In this document: piece after piece, positions 9,386 through 20,409 of the stretch | Position numbering within the stretch: the first letter of the stretch is position 1 | Layout: each line of letters begins with the position of its first letter | Assembly (NCBI GenBank): GCA_964023275.1 | Contig: OZ029929.1 | Location: 11,865,483-11,929,482 of the forward strand | DNA length: 64,000 bases | Direction of reading: 5' to 3' | From: Norana najaformis | Taxonomy: Eukaryota > Annelida > Clitellata > Crassiclitellata > Hormogastridae | The notes under the pieces: generated by a model | Databases searched by the model: none | What the model was told of the DNA's origin: nothing | The model's input: only the letters and a program-made list of their open reading frames with translations | Made by a program: the position numbers and the translations under genes

Positions 9386-10127
9386 GCCTCAGAAAAGCTT
9401 AATCACTGTAGAATTTTTATCAAGACTGCAAATACAGATTTGTGACATAAACTGATGCCTCAAGCATTAATCAAAATAGCTTAATGACTTCACTTTAGTC
9501 ATAATGACGCTTTAGAAGTTATACGAATAGAAATGGAAAATATGTAAAGGTGAAACCCGAAACAGCGATGTTTTAGGCTACAGCATCAAACACATCCTAA
9601 GCAAATCAAAATTGAATGCAGAATTACGTAAATATTTACACATTTTTATATTTACTTAGTGGCACTCTTAAATGACTCTTGAATGATATTTAAATGACTC
9701 TTAAATAACATGCAGAATAGACGGTGCTAAGCAACTGATTGTTAATTGACGACACATGTAAGTGGAGACTCAAACTCACACACTTCCTGCTAAGAGGAAA
9801 ACACAATTGCCACAATAATCCAGTTATTAAAACGCGATCATGTTCCATGGTACATGTGAGAAGCTGGATATCTGTGAAGATCAGTCACTCTCCCTTGCAT
9901 AGTTTTTCCATTCCCTTAGGATTTCATCCTTTGGGTAAATAATAATAATAATACTTGCAATAACAATAATCATGAGAAATTATACAGTACTGTTACAAAG
10001 CTGAAATGAAGAGAAGGGTGCTGTATGCAAATCAAAAGATTAAAAATGACCGCTGAAGGAAATCTTAAAGATAAACGTCTTCAGTTTTGATTTGAAGCTG
10101 TCAAGTGATGAAGAAACTTTGACATCT
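9386..10127. other. No feature recognised
   Basis: AT-rich; short frames only. Confidence 0.4.
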
Positions 10128-10275
10128 TTGTAATTGTAATTGTAATCTGACATTTATAAAGCGCCACTTCAAGAACAGACTCATCAGAAGCGCTCCCGAC
10201 CCGAACCAGTGAGACCACTGGCAAATAATACAGACTTCAGGCGCTTGCGAAACTGCGGAAGAGACAAACTGAGGA
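10128..10275 (+). mobile_element. Short interspersed element, family R3 (copy 1)
   Basis: Starts with AATTGTAATTGTAATCTGAC, then TTTATAAAGCGCCACTTCAA, CTCATCAGAAGCGCTCCC and GGCGCTTGCG-AA-CTGCGGAA. Family copies: 13497-13660, 28895-29045, and reversed at 19060-19140, 37440-37665 and 39440-39545. Confidence 0.7.
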
Positions 10276-10934
10276 ATACTAGCCGGAGTTCTTATTAATC
10301 AAATATTTAAAGTAACCAAAAAAGACAACACGACTTAAAAACGACTCAGCAGGATATGATCTATTGGGAATGGTAACTTCCCCTTATAGGTTCAGGCCAT
10401 CCCACACTCACTAGGAAGCATTTTTCCTGTCCAGGTGTATGCTGTATATGATCATGTGACCATATATGTAGTGCCTTTTATGGACCACATAAAGGCACCA
10501 CATAAATTTTCTTAATCTCACGTCTTCCAACTACAAATATCACCCGGCTCTTAAAATACTGTCTTGCTAATGGACTGCTGAGCAAAATGCGAAATAAACA
10601 TTACAGTAAATCATCCTAAGAAAATATGAAAAATATAAAAAACTATATGCAGACAAATATGGGGAACAGCGAAACAGTTTACAGTATGCCTATAGGAAAA
10701 ATACAGAATATATGAACATTTGAACACGCCAAACTTGAAGAAAATAGGTAAAAATCCAAACACATCAAAATACCATCCACAGAAAAAAGTAATAAACACG
10801 AACGTAGCGACCCGGGCGAAATCTAAAAGATCTCCAAACAACTGAACGCTTTTCTTCCGATATTTCACAGACGTTTTTAAAAATATTTTTCATTCATTTT
10901 CCCAGTATTTTACAATCAACTTCTCTAGTAGTTA
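10276..10934. other. 3' flank of epsin; no other feature
   Basis: AT-rich sequence that would lie beyond the epsin stop codon. It may hold the 3' UTR, but the assembly gap interrupts it. Confidence 0.4.
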
Positions 10935-10944
10935 NNNNNNNNNN
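10935..10944. other. Assembly gap (10 N)
   Basis: Ten undetermined bases, about 50 bases past the epsin stop codon. The size is probably nominal, so true distances across it are unknown. Confidence 0.99.
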
Positions 10945-10996
10945 GACAGGACCATTCGTCTTCTTGCTCGTGCGCTGTCAAAGGCTTTCTCGGAGT

Positions 10997-11292
10997 CTAC
11001 AGAAACGGGTTGTTTGTTGTCTGCAGGTGGGTTGAGGGTTGGAAAACCAACTGCGAGCTTTGTGGTGCAACGGGCCACATTCCAGGTGCAACCACAGAAG
11101 ATGCCGGCTGTGCATACATCTGGGGTGGTGGAACGTAAGAATGCGCCTGGAAAGCTGGTGGAGGGTGCTGGAAGGTCGATGGTGGATGGGACTGGGGGTA
11201 AGCAGTTGCCTGACCATAGCATGGCTGGATTGGGTTGGGGGCGCTGAACTGGGTTTGTGCACCCAATGTCATCGCAAACGGATTGGATATCG
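10997..11292 (-). CDS. EPN: Epsin terminal exon with NPF motifs
   Basis: Starts after ATTGTAG| with ISNPFAMTLGAQ, runs through a Pro/Gln/His-rich region and ends TTNNPFL-stop. The terminal NPF is a conserved feature of epsins, which bind EH-domain proteins such as Eps15. Confidence 0.93.
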
Positions 11293-14200
11293 CTACAATA
11301 GAAATAACATAAACTTCATTCACCAGAGATATGGTACACATACCGTAAAAACACAGACACATTAAAAAAAACAAAAAACTACAATAAATGTAATAACACA
11401 CATTCAGATTTTAAGCTGCAAACCAATTCGCTGACTTAAATTTGCCAGAGAAAGCTATACAGATGACTTTAAAAAGCAATACAGATGCATAACTGTGTAA
11501 CTGTATTATGCTATAATACATTACATTACAGTACACCACACCCGAGTTGACCAGTGGACTACACTGGCTGAGATGACCAGCTCTTGTCGTTAAGTATGTT
11601 GTACATACATAGACAGAATTTTCCAGCAAAGACCTTTCTGCCCGGGCTTCGAATTCCACACGAAACACAACAGTCTGAACCCACAGCAGAGGGAAGAAAG
11701 ACACTGACCTGAAGGAGGTGGTTTTGCAACAAGCTCCCTGAGGTTCACAAGGTTGGAATTTGAGCCAAGGAATTCCTCAGGCGTCTTCTTCTTCGAAGCC
11801 TCGGCACTCCTCAGGGCAGCACTGAGACCTGACGTGTCCCATGGAGTGCCAGCGAATGAAGAGTCTGGAAAACACAACCACCAATACCATTCATCACAAC
11901 AGAAGGTAGAAAAGTGTCTTATTGTTATTAACGATATTGCTGTCCATTTATTCAGCTCCCCTAAGAATCAGTTCTATATTAAATACCTGCCCAAGGTCCC
12001 CACCCAGTAAACGACTCATTGACTACTGTCAACTTTTTCTGTATGGGTGACATACCTGCAGCCATTCTTCTTGTCCAGGACTGGGACTGGCTTTCTAATA
12101 ATAACAAATAACCATATTAACTAACCTAACTCTACCCAAAGAAAACTACACACTTACCAAAGCTCTGCTGGCTACAGATGGTGCCACTGGGCTGCATGGT
12201 GCTCAACGACAGCCTCTTTGAGCGTGCACTAAGCATATCAAATTCGTCATCCACATCCTCTGATTTTCTCATCTCGCTTCGTGAAGCCGATAACGAAAAG
12301 AACCTGTCGTCTGAAAAGAACGCTCCGTTGTGCGTATTCGCTGAAATCGGGATCCCGTTGTCAGTTGTACTGCGCACGACGTTGAGCGACCCGCTTGACT
12401 CCTTCAACGCATAACCTCCGGGCTGCCAAGGAGCCATATCAGCAGCAGAAGAATTAGCAGCTGAACAAAAAAATTACAATTTTTATAATAACACAGCAAA
12501 GTCCAGGGGATGGCATGGACCATATTACGTTAAACATTTCACCTTTAGCAATAAAACGACGTAGCAGAGCAGTTCAAAATTAGTACAATTATTTTACCCA
12601 AACAGAAATATCAAGGACGGAAAAACTGTCATGCAAGGTAAGTAAGCAAGTAATGCATTTGTTAAGGTAATTTGTTAAGGTACATTTGTGCATTTGTTAA
12701 GGTACATTTGAGCATTCGCTAAGGTACATTTGTGCATTCATTAAGGTACATTTGTGCATTTGTTAAGGTGCAATACAGTTCTGGAATGGCTAATTTTTAC
12801 AGGTGTCTGGCCTCTCAAATGTACCCTGGAACTGTATTGTAATATACATACCTGGTACCTGCTCATTTCCTGAAGAGATGGGAGCCCCCCACGGATCAGT
12901 CTTGACTGCACTTGGTCTGGACGTGGTAGGACCAGGAGACCAAGGGTCGGAGCTGGCGCTGGACAAAGCCTGCAATGTCGGCTTCTGAGTGCCATTCCAT
13001 GCCGTGGTAGAAGGAGGCGGCAGGCGCAGAGGTGAGACAATTGGGGCTGGTTGACTGGGCTTGGCTTCCTGGAAAGTAAGAGGAAATCAGTAAACTATAA
13101 TAGAAATGAAATTCTGGAAGCATCGTGCATTTGGCCAATGATCATGCGGTTGCGAGTTCTATTCCGTTTAACGACCTTGGGCAAGTTGTTTGCGCACACC
13201 ATGCCTCTGTCACCAAGCAGTATAAATTGGTACCGGCATAACCTGGGAAGTAAACAGTCCTGTGATGCACTGACCCAGTGTCCAGGACAATGGGATCCGT
13301 CCATTGCTGGCTCAAGGGCCAAGAAAAGATAAGTGCCTTCCCTACATCTCACTTGTGCGATACTTTACTTTACTAGGTGTCACCAACATGTAAAAACGTC
13401 CAAACCAGATGCCCATTCTGTCACTTCCACAGAGCCCCACTCTTGGAGCACAGACCCACCATGCTACCAAAGACCACAATGACACACAGTGTAACGTAAT
13501 GTAATGTAATCGAAAATGTATAAAGTGCCACTTTAACATAGATCTTCAGAGGCACTCCTGGCTGGACAATCCAAAGCACTGGGAAATAGGAAGGTATTCA
13601 AGCACTTGTGGAAAAGAGAGCGAGAGAGACTAAGAAATTCCTGGCGTAGGTCATTAGGAAGCCCCTTGTGTTTGAAATAATTTTGCCTGTTAGTTGGCAG
13701 TTCAGCAGAAGGTACAGACCGCAGCTGCCAGTGCCTTCTTGCTCTCTTCGACGGCCATCTGAACCTTGAGCAGATCTGCCTTCCTCTTCTTCTCGAGCTC
13801 CTCATGCTCCTCCCGGCTCATCGCCAGCGCCACCTGGACCTGGAGGTCCTCCTCACCGAGGCTCGATGGGCGCGCCGCCTCCATCTCCGAATTGAGTGCC
13901 GGAATTCGCTCTGGACAAAATGAATATTTCATATGGATTAATCTTGTAATTCTCTGGGCAAAATAATTAAGTTATTTAAATTAATCCTACAGTTAAGCAT
14001 TGCTGGTTAAGTATCTTGGTTCTGCTCATCCTGGTTTTGTTTGTGTTAAAGTCCAGTTGGACTCACAAGCATCGTTTTAAACTGATTTGATGTCATGTAG
14101 GCTCAGCTACTAAATAGGACTTCGGACCTTTCTGGGTCTGCGCCTGTTGCATCCTAGATGCAACTATGTATTTTGCGACGCTATCGTTGGGAACAATACA

Positions 14201-16199
14201 TATATTAAATGAAATTACTGATTGATGGATCAACTGGTTACTCAGAAAGAACAGGATTGAATGCATGATTGACAAACTGTTCGAATGAATTAATCAGTCA
14301 ATCAGGGTCTGTGAAGAACAAAGCAATGATAGATCTTTGAACTTAAGAGCAACAGAACTGATTTCGACAGATTCAGTAGTTGACTGATTGAATAAGCGAT
14401 TGACTACCGGAATTTTCATTTACTTATTCGGGACTGATTGACTACCAACACGTACAACTGATTTACTTCATGACTGACTGACTGCTATTCTCTTCACTCA
14501 TTCATACATCATCAATCGACTGACTACCAGTAAGCTCAGCCAAATAACAATCAAGAGCTGCAGCTTGAGTTCCTCAGTTTGTCCCTTCAACAGTTTCACA
14601 AGCTCCTGAAGTCTGTATTATTTGACAGTGATCAACTAAGTTTTAGCAAGAGAAAGTTCCTTATTGAATGGCTAGATCTCAGGGAAAGAGGTTTCCCTAC
14701 TTTGGCTCGATACGAAGATTCGATGGGTTCCAGCTGACACCGGCTTCTGACTGATCTCGGTTCGATTCGTGACCTAAAATGATCAAGAAACTTCTGAACA
14801 GTGAAAACTGAGTACCACAGGTTCTTGCATTCAGTGATATTGAAAGTTCCCTAAAAGGAAAGTAAAACTCCCGTTTCCCATGCAGAACGTAGGAGGGTGC
14901 TCATTTCCTGCACTTCAGCACTTTAGATGGCAATGGACGAATCACAAGGTCCTGGATGTGGGGCCAGTGCATTGCAGGACTTAGCATGTACATCTCAGCC
15001 TACCCCGGTACCAAATTCTGCTGCTTGGTGACACAGACAAGTGTATGTGCAAACAATCTATCCAGGGTTGTTTCACAGAGGCCACTCAGGAGGATTAAAC
15101 CCAAAACTGTTGGATCAGAGACCAAGCGCACTACCAAACTGACCACGAACACTGAGAAAGTCTGTTTGTTCGGGAGCACTGGAGCAAGTTTCCATTAAAA
15201 AGCCACTGTTTCACCAGAAACAACTCAAGAAAATTCGGTTGTTGCATCTTTTTAGTTAGCCATGTTTCAGCTCCTTTGAGAGTTTCTTTAAATATACTTT
15301 ACAAATGCTTGGATACATACATCGGGTCGCTGGCCCGTGTGCCTGGAACAGCCTTCCGACATCCATTCAGGAGTCAAAGTGTCAACCTCTTTTAAAAAAG
15401 CTGAAATTTTATTTACTGCATAACTCTTAGTACTTGGGCTGACTTTTGACATTGTAAAGCACTCTAGAAACAGCCTGCTACTTATGATGCTATATAAATT
15501 GTTGTCTTTACAATTACTTTTACAATATATCATTTCCATCAGTGTATGTCTTCAAATATCAGTTGATGTCCATGTATGTCTGCCAATGGTGTCCTCAGTT
15601 CCTGAGCAACTAGAAATCATTCTGTCTGATCGTGATTTTGTGATGTCAGGTCAGGAGCAGTTTTAAGGAGGTTTTCTTGACAGGGGTACTATACAGATTT
15701 GCGATTAGAATTACAATTACTGTCCTACCTTGATGCCTGTGTTCTGCGAGTATCTCTCACGTGCAGCCAGTGTTTTCTCCCTCTCTGTTTTGTAGCGTTC
15801 CTCATCCTCCAGCAACCCAATGATCTGCTTTGCCCTCTCGCGGATATTCACACCGTGGTCTTTCCCGTCCTCGATGTGCTGGAAATCCCGCAGCGTCCGA
15901 ATCTGGTGGACGTTCTCGCGACACGCATCCACCACCTGTTCGCTCCCTGTCTTGAGAAGGTAGTCAAGCAGAACGAGCGATTTGTATACGTGGCGCCAGT
16001 TCTTGCCATGGTCGTTCAACCGTTTCCAGATCATGCCCATGATCTCGGAGAAGGCGCTCAGGTTGTAGGTCAGGTCGGCGATCTGTGACATGAGGGTGGT
16101 TGAAGGGCCCCAGGGGTCATTCGAGGTCGCCTCACGAACCTTGATCTCAGCAAGGGTGTGGTTTTTGACGACATTCTTCAGTGTTCTGTGAATCGGCAT
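10997..16199 (-). CDS. EPN: Epsin (ENTH-domain endocytic adaptor), gene model
   Basis: Clathrin adaptor that binds PtdIns(4,5)P2 at the plasma membrane and couples ubiquitinated cargo to AP-2 and clathrin. Exons in transcript order: 15729-16199, about 13720-13910, 12852-13068, 12158-12460, 11709-11864, 10997-11292; roughly 540 aa against 550-640 in human epsins. The ENTH domain (residues 1-~150) shows IKVREATSNDPWGPSTTLMS, AFSEIMGMIWKRLNDHGKNW and RHVYKSLVLLDYLLKTGSE. Then come two UIMs (EEDLQVQVALAMSREE; LLKVQMAVEESKK), two DPW AP-2 motifs, a clathrin-box-like LVNLRELV preceded by PEEFLG, and two NPF EH-binding motifs, the last at the extreme C terminus (NNPFL-stop). The motif order is that of epsin 1-3, not epsinR. 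Phases match at all later junctions; the join between ENTH and UIM exons and the UIM exon donor are uncertain, and a small exon could be missing. Confidence 0.93.
11709..11864 (-). CDS. EPN: Epsin exon with clathrin-box-like motif
   Basis: DSSFAGTPWDTSGLSAALRS, then KKKTPEEFLGSNSNLVNLRE, LVAKPPPSG. The FLG-x-N-x-x-LV-x-L pattern matches vertebrate epsin. Acceptor TTTCCAG|AC, donor TCAG|GTCAGT, phase 1. Confidence 0.92.
12158..12460 (-). CDS. EPN: Epsin exon, Ser-rich linker
   Basis: AANSSAADMAPWQPGGYALK through DDEFDMLSARSKRLSLSTMQ to CSQQSF. Acceptor TTGTTCAG|CT and donor TTTG|GTAAGT, both phase 1. Predicted disordered linker; no domain seen. Confidence 0.88.
12655..12771. repeat. EPN: 22-bp tandem repeat in an epsin intron
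   Basis: About five units of GCATTTGTTAAGGTACATTT with small variations. Confidence 0.85.
12852..13068 (-). CDS. EPN: Epsin exon with two DPW motifs
   Basis: Begins EAKPSQPAPIVSPL at acceptor TTTCCAG|GAA and contains SSDPWSPGP and KTDPWGAPI. Donor CCAG|GTATGT, phase 1. DPW motifs bind the AP-2 alpha appendage. Confidence 0.9.
13120..13370 (+). mobile_element. tRNA-derived SINE, family A (copy 1), in epsin intron
   Basis: AATGATCATGCGGTTGCGAG, TTCTATTCC, AACGACCTTGGGCAAGTTGT, CACCAAGCAGTATAAATTGG, TACCGGC, GTCCAGGACAATGGGATCCG, GGCTCAAGGGCCAAGAAAAG. The family consensus has the A box TGGTCTA-TGGTAATG and B box GGGTTCGA-TCC. Other copies: 14862-15150, 17358-17620, 24058-24325, 33606-33868, 41438-41715, 47395-47695. 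Confidence 0.82.
13497..13660 (+). mobile_element. Short interspersed element, family R3, in epsin intron
   Basis: TAATGTAATCGAAAATGTAT, AAAGTGCCACTTTAACATAG, CAGAGGCACTCCTG, AGCACTGGGAAATAGGAAGG, AGCACTTGTGGAAAAGAGAG. Nearly parallel to 28895-29045. Confidence 0.75.
13720..13910 (-). CDS. EPN: Epsin exon with two ubiquitin-interacting motifs
   Basis: RIPALNSEMEAARPSSLGEE, DLQVQVALAMSREEHEELEK, KRKADLLKVQMAVEESKKAL. The acceptor is GTCCAG|AG or GTCCAGAG|; only the second keeps phase 0 after exon 1. The donor is unclear: GCG|GTCTGT keeps phase 0 with the next exon but is a weak site. The UIM core (L-x-x-A-L-A-x-S) is intact in the first motif. Confidence 0.8.
13933..14861. other. EPN: Epsin intron, no exon recognised
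   Basis: 14280-14540 is rich in degenerate GACTGATTGACTACC repeats. A small exon joining ENTH and UIM regions could be here or in 15151-15728, but I cannot identify one. Confidence 0.35.
14862..15150 (-). mobile_element. tRNA-derived SINE, family A (copy 2), in epsin intron
   Basis: GCAATGGACGAATCACAAGG, GGGCCAGTGCATTGCAGGAC, CGGTACCAAATTCTGCTGCT, TGGTGACA, reverse of copy 1, ending near the tRNA-like head at about 15145. Confidence 0.78.
15240..15335 (+). mobile_element. R4 short interspersed end
   Basis: CTTTGAGAGTTTCTTTAAAT, ATACTTTACAAATGCTTGGA, TACATACATCGG: the R4 order with only a very short ATAC tail. A similar 3' module (GGTCAGGAGCAG…ATTACAATTAC) lies at 15630-15720. Confidence 0.5.
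15729..16199 (-). CDS. EPN: Epsin exon 1 (ENTH domain)
   Basis: Begins MPIHRTLKNVVKNHTLAEIK and ends NTGIK at donor AAG|GTAGGA, phase 0. An acceptor-like TTTGTCAG ends 12 bases before the ATG, so the 5' UTR probably continues in an upstream exon. The basic N terminus is compatible with the lipid-inserted helix 0. The open frame continues upstream to a TTG, but ATG at 16199 is the natural start. Confidence 0.92.
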
Positions 16200-17357
16200 A
16201 GCACCTGACAAAGGAATGACCAGACCTTTTGATTCTAATGCCTGCTGTTAAATACGGGTTAGTTCGGCTTTGTAAATATTGAATAATGCTTAACTGATCT
16301 TTCCAAATAGTGTTTAGCTCAAAGAGATTCATTTTCGCTTCAGCTACAACCAATCACAGTAGGCAGAAGCCATGACCAAAATAGAGCGGTCCCCGATACT
16401 GTAAGTACGCCAAATTCAGTGCGCAGGTTTTCAATTTAGTTGCGATGAGAGATACTTGGATGAATTAATATTGCCTGGCTATTTTGTGGTACACGGGGCC
16501 ATAACATTACTGCACGGCAGCGCAGCCCCGCAACTTAGAGGAGACGCTGGTGCCAAAGCACTAAATGTCAGGCTTCGTGGGCATTCTAAACTGCAGCGGA
16601 CACTATATAAATTTCATCACTTAATGATCGCAGAGCACCACTAGATACGTGCACATACCTATGTACTCGACGGACTACGCGCGGTATGACCGGACTTTAT
16701 GCAGACCAGAAAGATTTAATCTTCTCAGCAAAAAGACACGCCACAAGAAAATTAATACTGATTCATAATAATGTAGAATATCACTATAATCTACGACAGT
16801 GGAAAAATAGTTAAAAGAGATTAAGAAATTAAAGAATTTTAATGTTTTAAATGAATGACCTATATTCCCTTCAATAGTGACGTATGCTACGCCAGGGATC
16901 GTCCACAAGTTACAAACTTATTCTTACTCTAACCTTGATCGCATCCAGCTTTTACTGATAAATTTGTGCATTCAGTACTATTAAATTATTGCATGTTTCG
17001 TTCGACTTGACCTTTGCTGATGCAAAAGAAACTGCACTTAAATTTTAAAATTAACCTTACTGATGTCTTAATTGCTGTAAATATCGAGCTAACAATTGAA
17101 ACCATTTCTTTCCAAGATTAATTAGGCCTACTCTATAACCAAAGATCTTAGAGTCTAAGACTCTAAGATCTTTACTATAACTAATTATCATGTTGTAACG
17201 CGTCCTTTGAGTAAGACATTGTTTTATTAAGGCGCGTTATAAATATAAGTTGTATTGTTTTGTATTATTATTCTAAATTTGGTTTCATTCGAGTGTTTGT
17301 GTAATAGGAACGTACGTATGTGTGCACTGGAGTCTATCTGTGTTCTATCGGTAACGA
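16200..17357. other. Upstream region of epsin; no other gene recognised
   Basis: 16440-16640 is GC-richer and could hold a 5' non-coding exon and promoter, but no motif is decisive. The rest is AT-rich. Confidence 0.35.
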
Positions 17358-17620
17358 GTTTGGTCACTGATCAATGCGGTTGCAGTTCGACTCAGTGTAA
17401 CGACCTTGGGCAAGTTGTTCGTTGCTTGCACACACCGTGCCTCTGTCATCGAGCAGTAGAATTTGGTACCAGCGTACACTGGGAAGTAAACGGCAAGTCC
17501 TGTAATGCACTGGCCCTGTGTACAGGACCTTGATATTTGTCCACTGCCGGCTCATGGGCCTTAGAAAAGGAAACGAGCGCCTTCAATACGTTTGTAGGAT
17601 ATGGGATACTTTACTCTTAC
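17358..17620 (+). mobile_element. tRNA-derived SINE, family A (copy 3)
   Basis: GGTCACTGATCAATGCGGTT, GCAGTTCGACTCAGTGTAAC, GACCTTGGGCAAGTTGTTCG, then ATTTGGTACCAGCGTACACT and GGACCTTGATATTTGTCCAC. Confidence 0.8.
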
Positions 17621-18019
17621 TTGTATTCAGTCAACTGCTAGATGGCAGTAATTATAAATGACGTAATTAGATATGTGTGTTTGCGATATCTAATGTGAAC
17701 TACACGAGTGATCTCTATTTATAGAAGTAAAGATTGCAGACGGTGAATGATGCGGTGTCTGTTGTAACGAACTGCAAATTGGATAGCTTAGTTTGGATAA
17801 GCTTTTCTCGAAATACAGATAACAATCGGTAAATTTATCATAAAATCGTGTTGTCGATGACAGTAGAGTTACCATAAATAGAAGGTATGGACTAAACTAT
17901 GCAGCTTGTTAGCAGAAATGTTGAATCGGACACTGAATTGATAACCAGGCCCCCTCGTTACACCGCCAAGTTTCAGCTACTTTAAAGGGATTGTTAAGTT
18001 GCTGCTTCGTCTTCGGTTT
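17621..18019. other. No feature recognised
   Basis: AT-rich; no coding or splice signal seen. Confidence 0.4.
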
Positions 18020-18232
18020 AAATGTAAATTAGCATGATTTTCTGTAGCGACCGTATGGCCTCGACCTTGCTCATTTTTCAATGAATTTACCGGGTGAGAT
18101 CCGGAACCTTAAATGGCGTGGCGCCTATTCAAACGGGGAACGGTGGTGAAGGATCTTACCTGATAAATTTATTGAAAAAATGAGCAGGGTCGAGGCTATA
18201 CGGTCGCTATAGAAAAACGTGTACATTTATTC
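18020..18232. mobile_element. Complete foldback (MITE-like) element, family R2
   Basis: Left arm TAGCGACCGTATGGCCTCGA, CCTTGCTCATTTTTCAATGA, ATTTACCGGGTGAGATCC is repeated inverted as GGATCTTACCTGATAAATTT…TGAGCAGGGTCGAGGCTATA, CGGTCGCTA. The arms are about 60-85 bases each, with outer AAATGTA-TTTTTCT sequence also shared, around a centre CTTAAATGGCGTGGCGCCTA. Partial copies: 3965-4040, 5347-5485, 23705-23850, 27350-27390, 18236-18262. No transposase is present, so it would be non-autonomous. The superfamily cannot be assigned. Confidence 0.8.
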
Positions 18233-18262
18233 ATTTAGTCACCACCGCTGCCCGTTTGAATG

Positions 18263-19380
18263 AGTCATGAGTCATGATTGATGTTTTATAGATGGCAAAC
18301 AGCTACTGCTATTAAAGTTAGGGCCTACTGCGTGAACATGGAACTATGCTTAGGCTGTGCGTTTATGTATCTCCTTATATGATCATTACTGTAGGCATAC
18401 TATCGCTAAAGTTACTGTTATTGTTGAATACACAAATACTGCATCTTTGTATATTTCTGCACCTTTTACTTTAAAATTAAGGTTAAATTAAATAAAAGTT
18501 AAATCGAAATTAAAGTTATATATGTGTAATATATATATATAAGCTGACTGTTTTGCTCTTCCCGTCACCAGATGAATACACAGAAATATGCCGTCCAAGT
18601 CAGTGGGACTCTGGTCCTTTTAGAGTCTATACGTATGCCCAAAATATATTGGAGTGATAAAATGCTTGCAGGTTAACTACATATTGTTTGGAGCAGTAAG
18701 TACTACTGTCATTACTATACCACTACTGCTATAGTGCCATTTTAAGAGACACCTACTACTACTACAACAACTACTGCTATTATCCACCGTAGGCTGCCTC
18801 TCTGTCCTGTGGACCGACCTTCTGGATATTGACCTGATTGTGGCTTGGCTTTGGTGCGCCATTGGTAGATGCCTTGTGCATTAGACACCGGCGCATTAGA
18901 AGTTTCTAATTATTATTATTATTATTACTATTATTATTATTACTATTGAACCCTCTTTCTGGAATAAGTTGCATAGCAATCTGCGATATGAATTCCTTGG
19001 TCTTTCTCTGCCACTTTTCTGTAAATACTTGAAAACTGGTGAGTTCGTTCGTCGTTTTGTGTTGTCAGATCAGAAGCGCCTCTGATGGGTGTCTCTTGAA
19101 ATGGTGCTATATAAATTTGTCATTGCAACTACAGTTACTAATACTATTACAGGAAGTCACTGAAACAGTTAATCAAGATGCGTGCCTTCCTTGCGGATAG
19201 TTGGAAGGAAATACCAGCTGCGATGTTGAAAGCCGGCCAGGGCAACTAGTTTGAGGACCTCTTTGCAGTTTGACGGGCAGTGATGTCGTTCTTGCCGAGT
19301 AGTGGCATACTGGGAGAGGTGCTAGTCGTTCATGAGACAGGATACTTCTCTGCTAACCCATCTCTGGAGGATAGATGGCT
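18263..19380. other. Intergenic; R3 fragment and (ATT)n
   Basis: 18905-18950 is an ATT repeat. 19060-19140 is a reversed R3 end (CAGAAGCGCCTCTGATGGGT, TCTTGAAATGGTGCTATATA, ending ACTACAGTTAC). No gene seen. Confidence 0.45.
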
Positions 19381-19384
19381 ACAG

Positions 19385-19695
19385 GTAGGCTAAATATTAT
19401 AATAATAACAATAATAATAATAAAATTATATGACGATATGCATATATATGTGTCACTGATGATTACAACAATGTTGATGACGACGACGACGGTGATGATG
19501 AGGGTGATGGTGGTGGTGATGGTGGTGGTGGTGAAGGTGGTGGTGGTGATGATGATGATGGCGGTAATGATGATGATGATGATAACGATGACGACGACGA
19601 TGATGGTGATGATGATGATGATTATGGTGATTATGATGGTGATTGTGATGGTGATGATGACGATGACGACGACGATGATGATAACGATGATGAAG
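19385..19695. repeat. (AAT)n then (GATGGT/GACGAC)n microsatellite
   Basis: About 215 bases of GAT/GGT/GAC triplets, open in several frames purely from composition. Confidence 0.95.
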
Positions 19696-19806
19696 CCTGT
19701 TAAGACAGGCATTCAGTCTCCAGGTCTGACCTTTTGATGTTGCCATGGTTAAGGCCAAAACTTTTTCGAACAGTTTTGAATACATGCATGCGCCATCGGT
19801 TGATCA

Positions 19807-20043
19807 ATGGTCAATACAATAAGGAGGAGACAGATGAACTGGATTGGTCACATACTGCGTGGAAATTCTCTCCTGAGGACAGTGAGTGAAGGAAGAATAA
19901 AAGGAAAGAAGGTTCCAGGAAAACCAAGAAATATGCTGTTGGACTGGATGATGGATATAGGAAGAAGATGGGGCTACGAAGAAGTTAAAGAAAGGGCAGA
20001 GAACAGAGAAGAGTGGCGTCGTTGGACTCTTGGACCTGCCTAA
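19807..20043 (+). pseudogene. C-terminal fragment of a non-LTR retrotransposon reverse transcriptase ORF
   Basis: [40 protein letters not shown], then [20 protein letters not shown] and stop. The WIGH-I-LR … GKPR … W … A-x-x-R-x-x-WR pattern is the usual C-terminal end of endonuclease/reverse-transcriptase LINE proteins. Only about 75 codons remain and the catalytic domains are absent, as expected for a 5'-truncated insertion. It is followed at once by a GAA repeat that may be its tail. Confidence 0.8.
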
Positions 20044-20055
20044 CGGCAGAACACT

Positions 20056-20093
20056 GAAGAAGAAGAAGAAGAAGAAGAAGAAGAAGAAGAAGC
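20056..20093. repeat. (GAA)n microsatellite
   Basis: About 38 bases of GAA repeats beginning some 13 bases after the LINE stop codon; probably its 3' tail. A GGCGCTATATAAATGATCTA segment follows at 20133. Confidence 0.9.
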
Positions 20094-20409
20094 ATGCAAG
20101 TTGGTGCAACAATTATGAATGGAAGTCTCAAAGGCGCTATATAAATGATCTAAATGCTCAGAGATCATCACAGTGAACGGCCTGTTCTTGTGAAAGGGTA
20201 CAGGTTGATTCATGAATATCATGATGACTCAGTTGGCCCACGTGTGTATGTATATAATTATATATTTATATGTATGTATCAAGCCAATTGATAAAGAGAT
20301 CCATTGTAAGCCAATGACTATCTAACCGATCTAAGAAGTGCATTTAAAGGCAGTTGAAAATTATTTGCATATGAAGTAGAAGAGGTGATATATAAGTGTG
20401 CAGTTACCA

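Noticed and set aside
10945..10999. Frame reading DSEKAFDSA beside the gap, like a reverse-transcriptase motif
   Set aside because: Only a few codons, ends at the Ns, and overlaps the epsin terminal exon in another frame; chance match.
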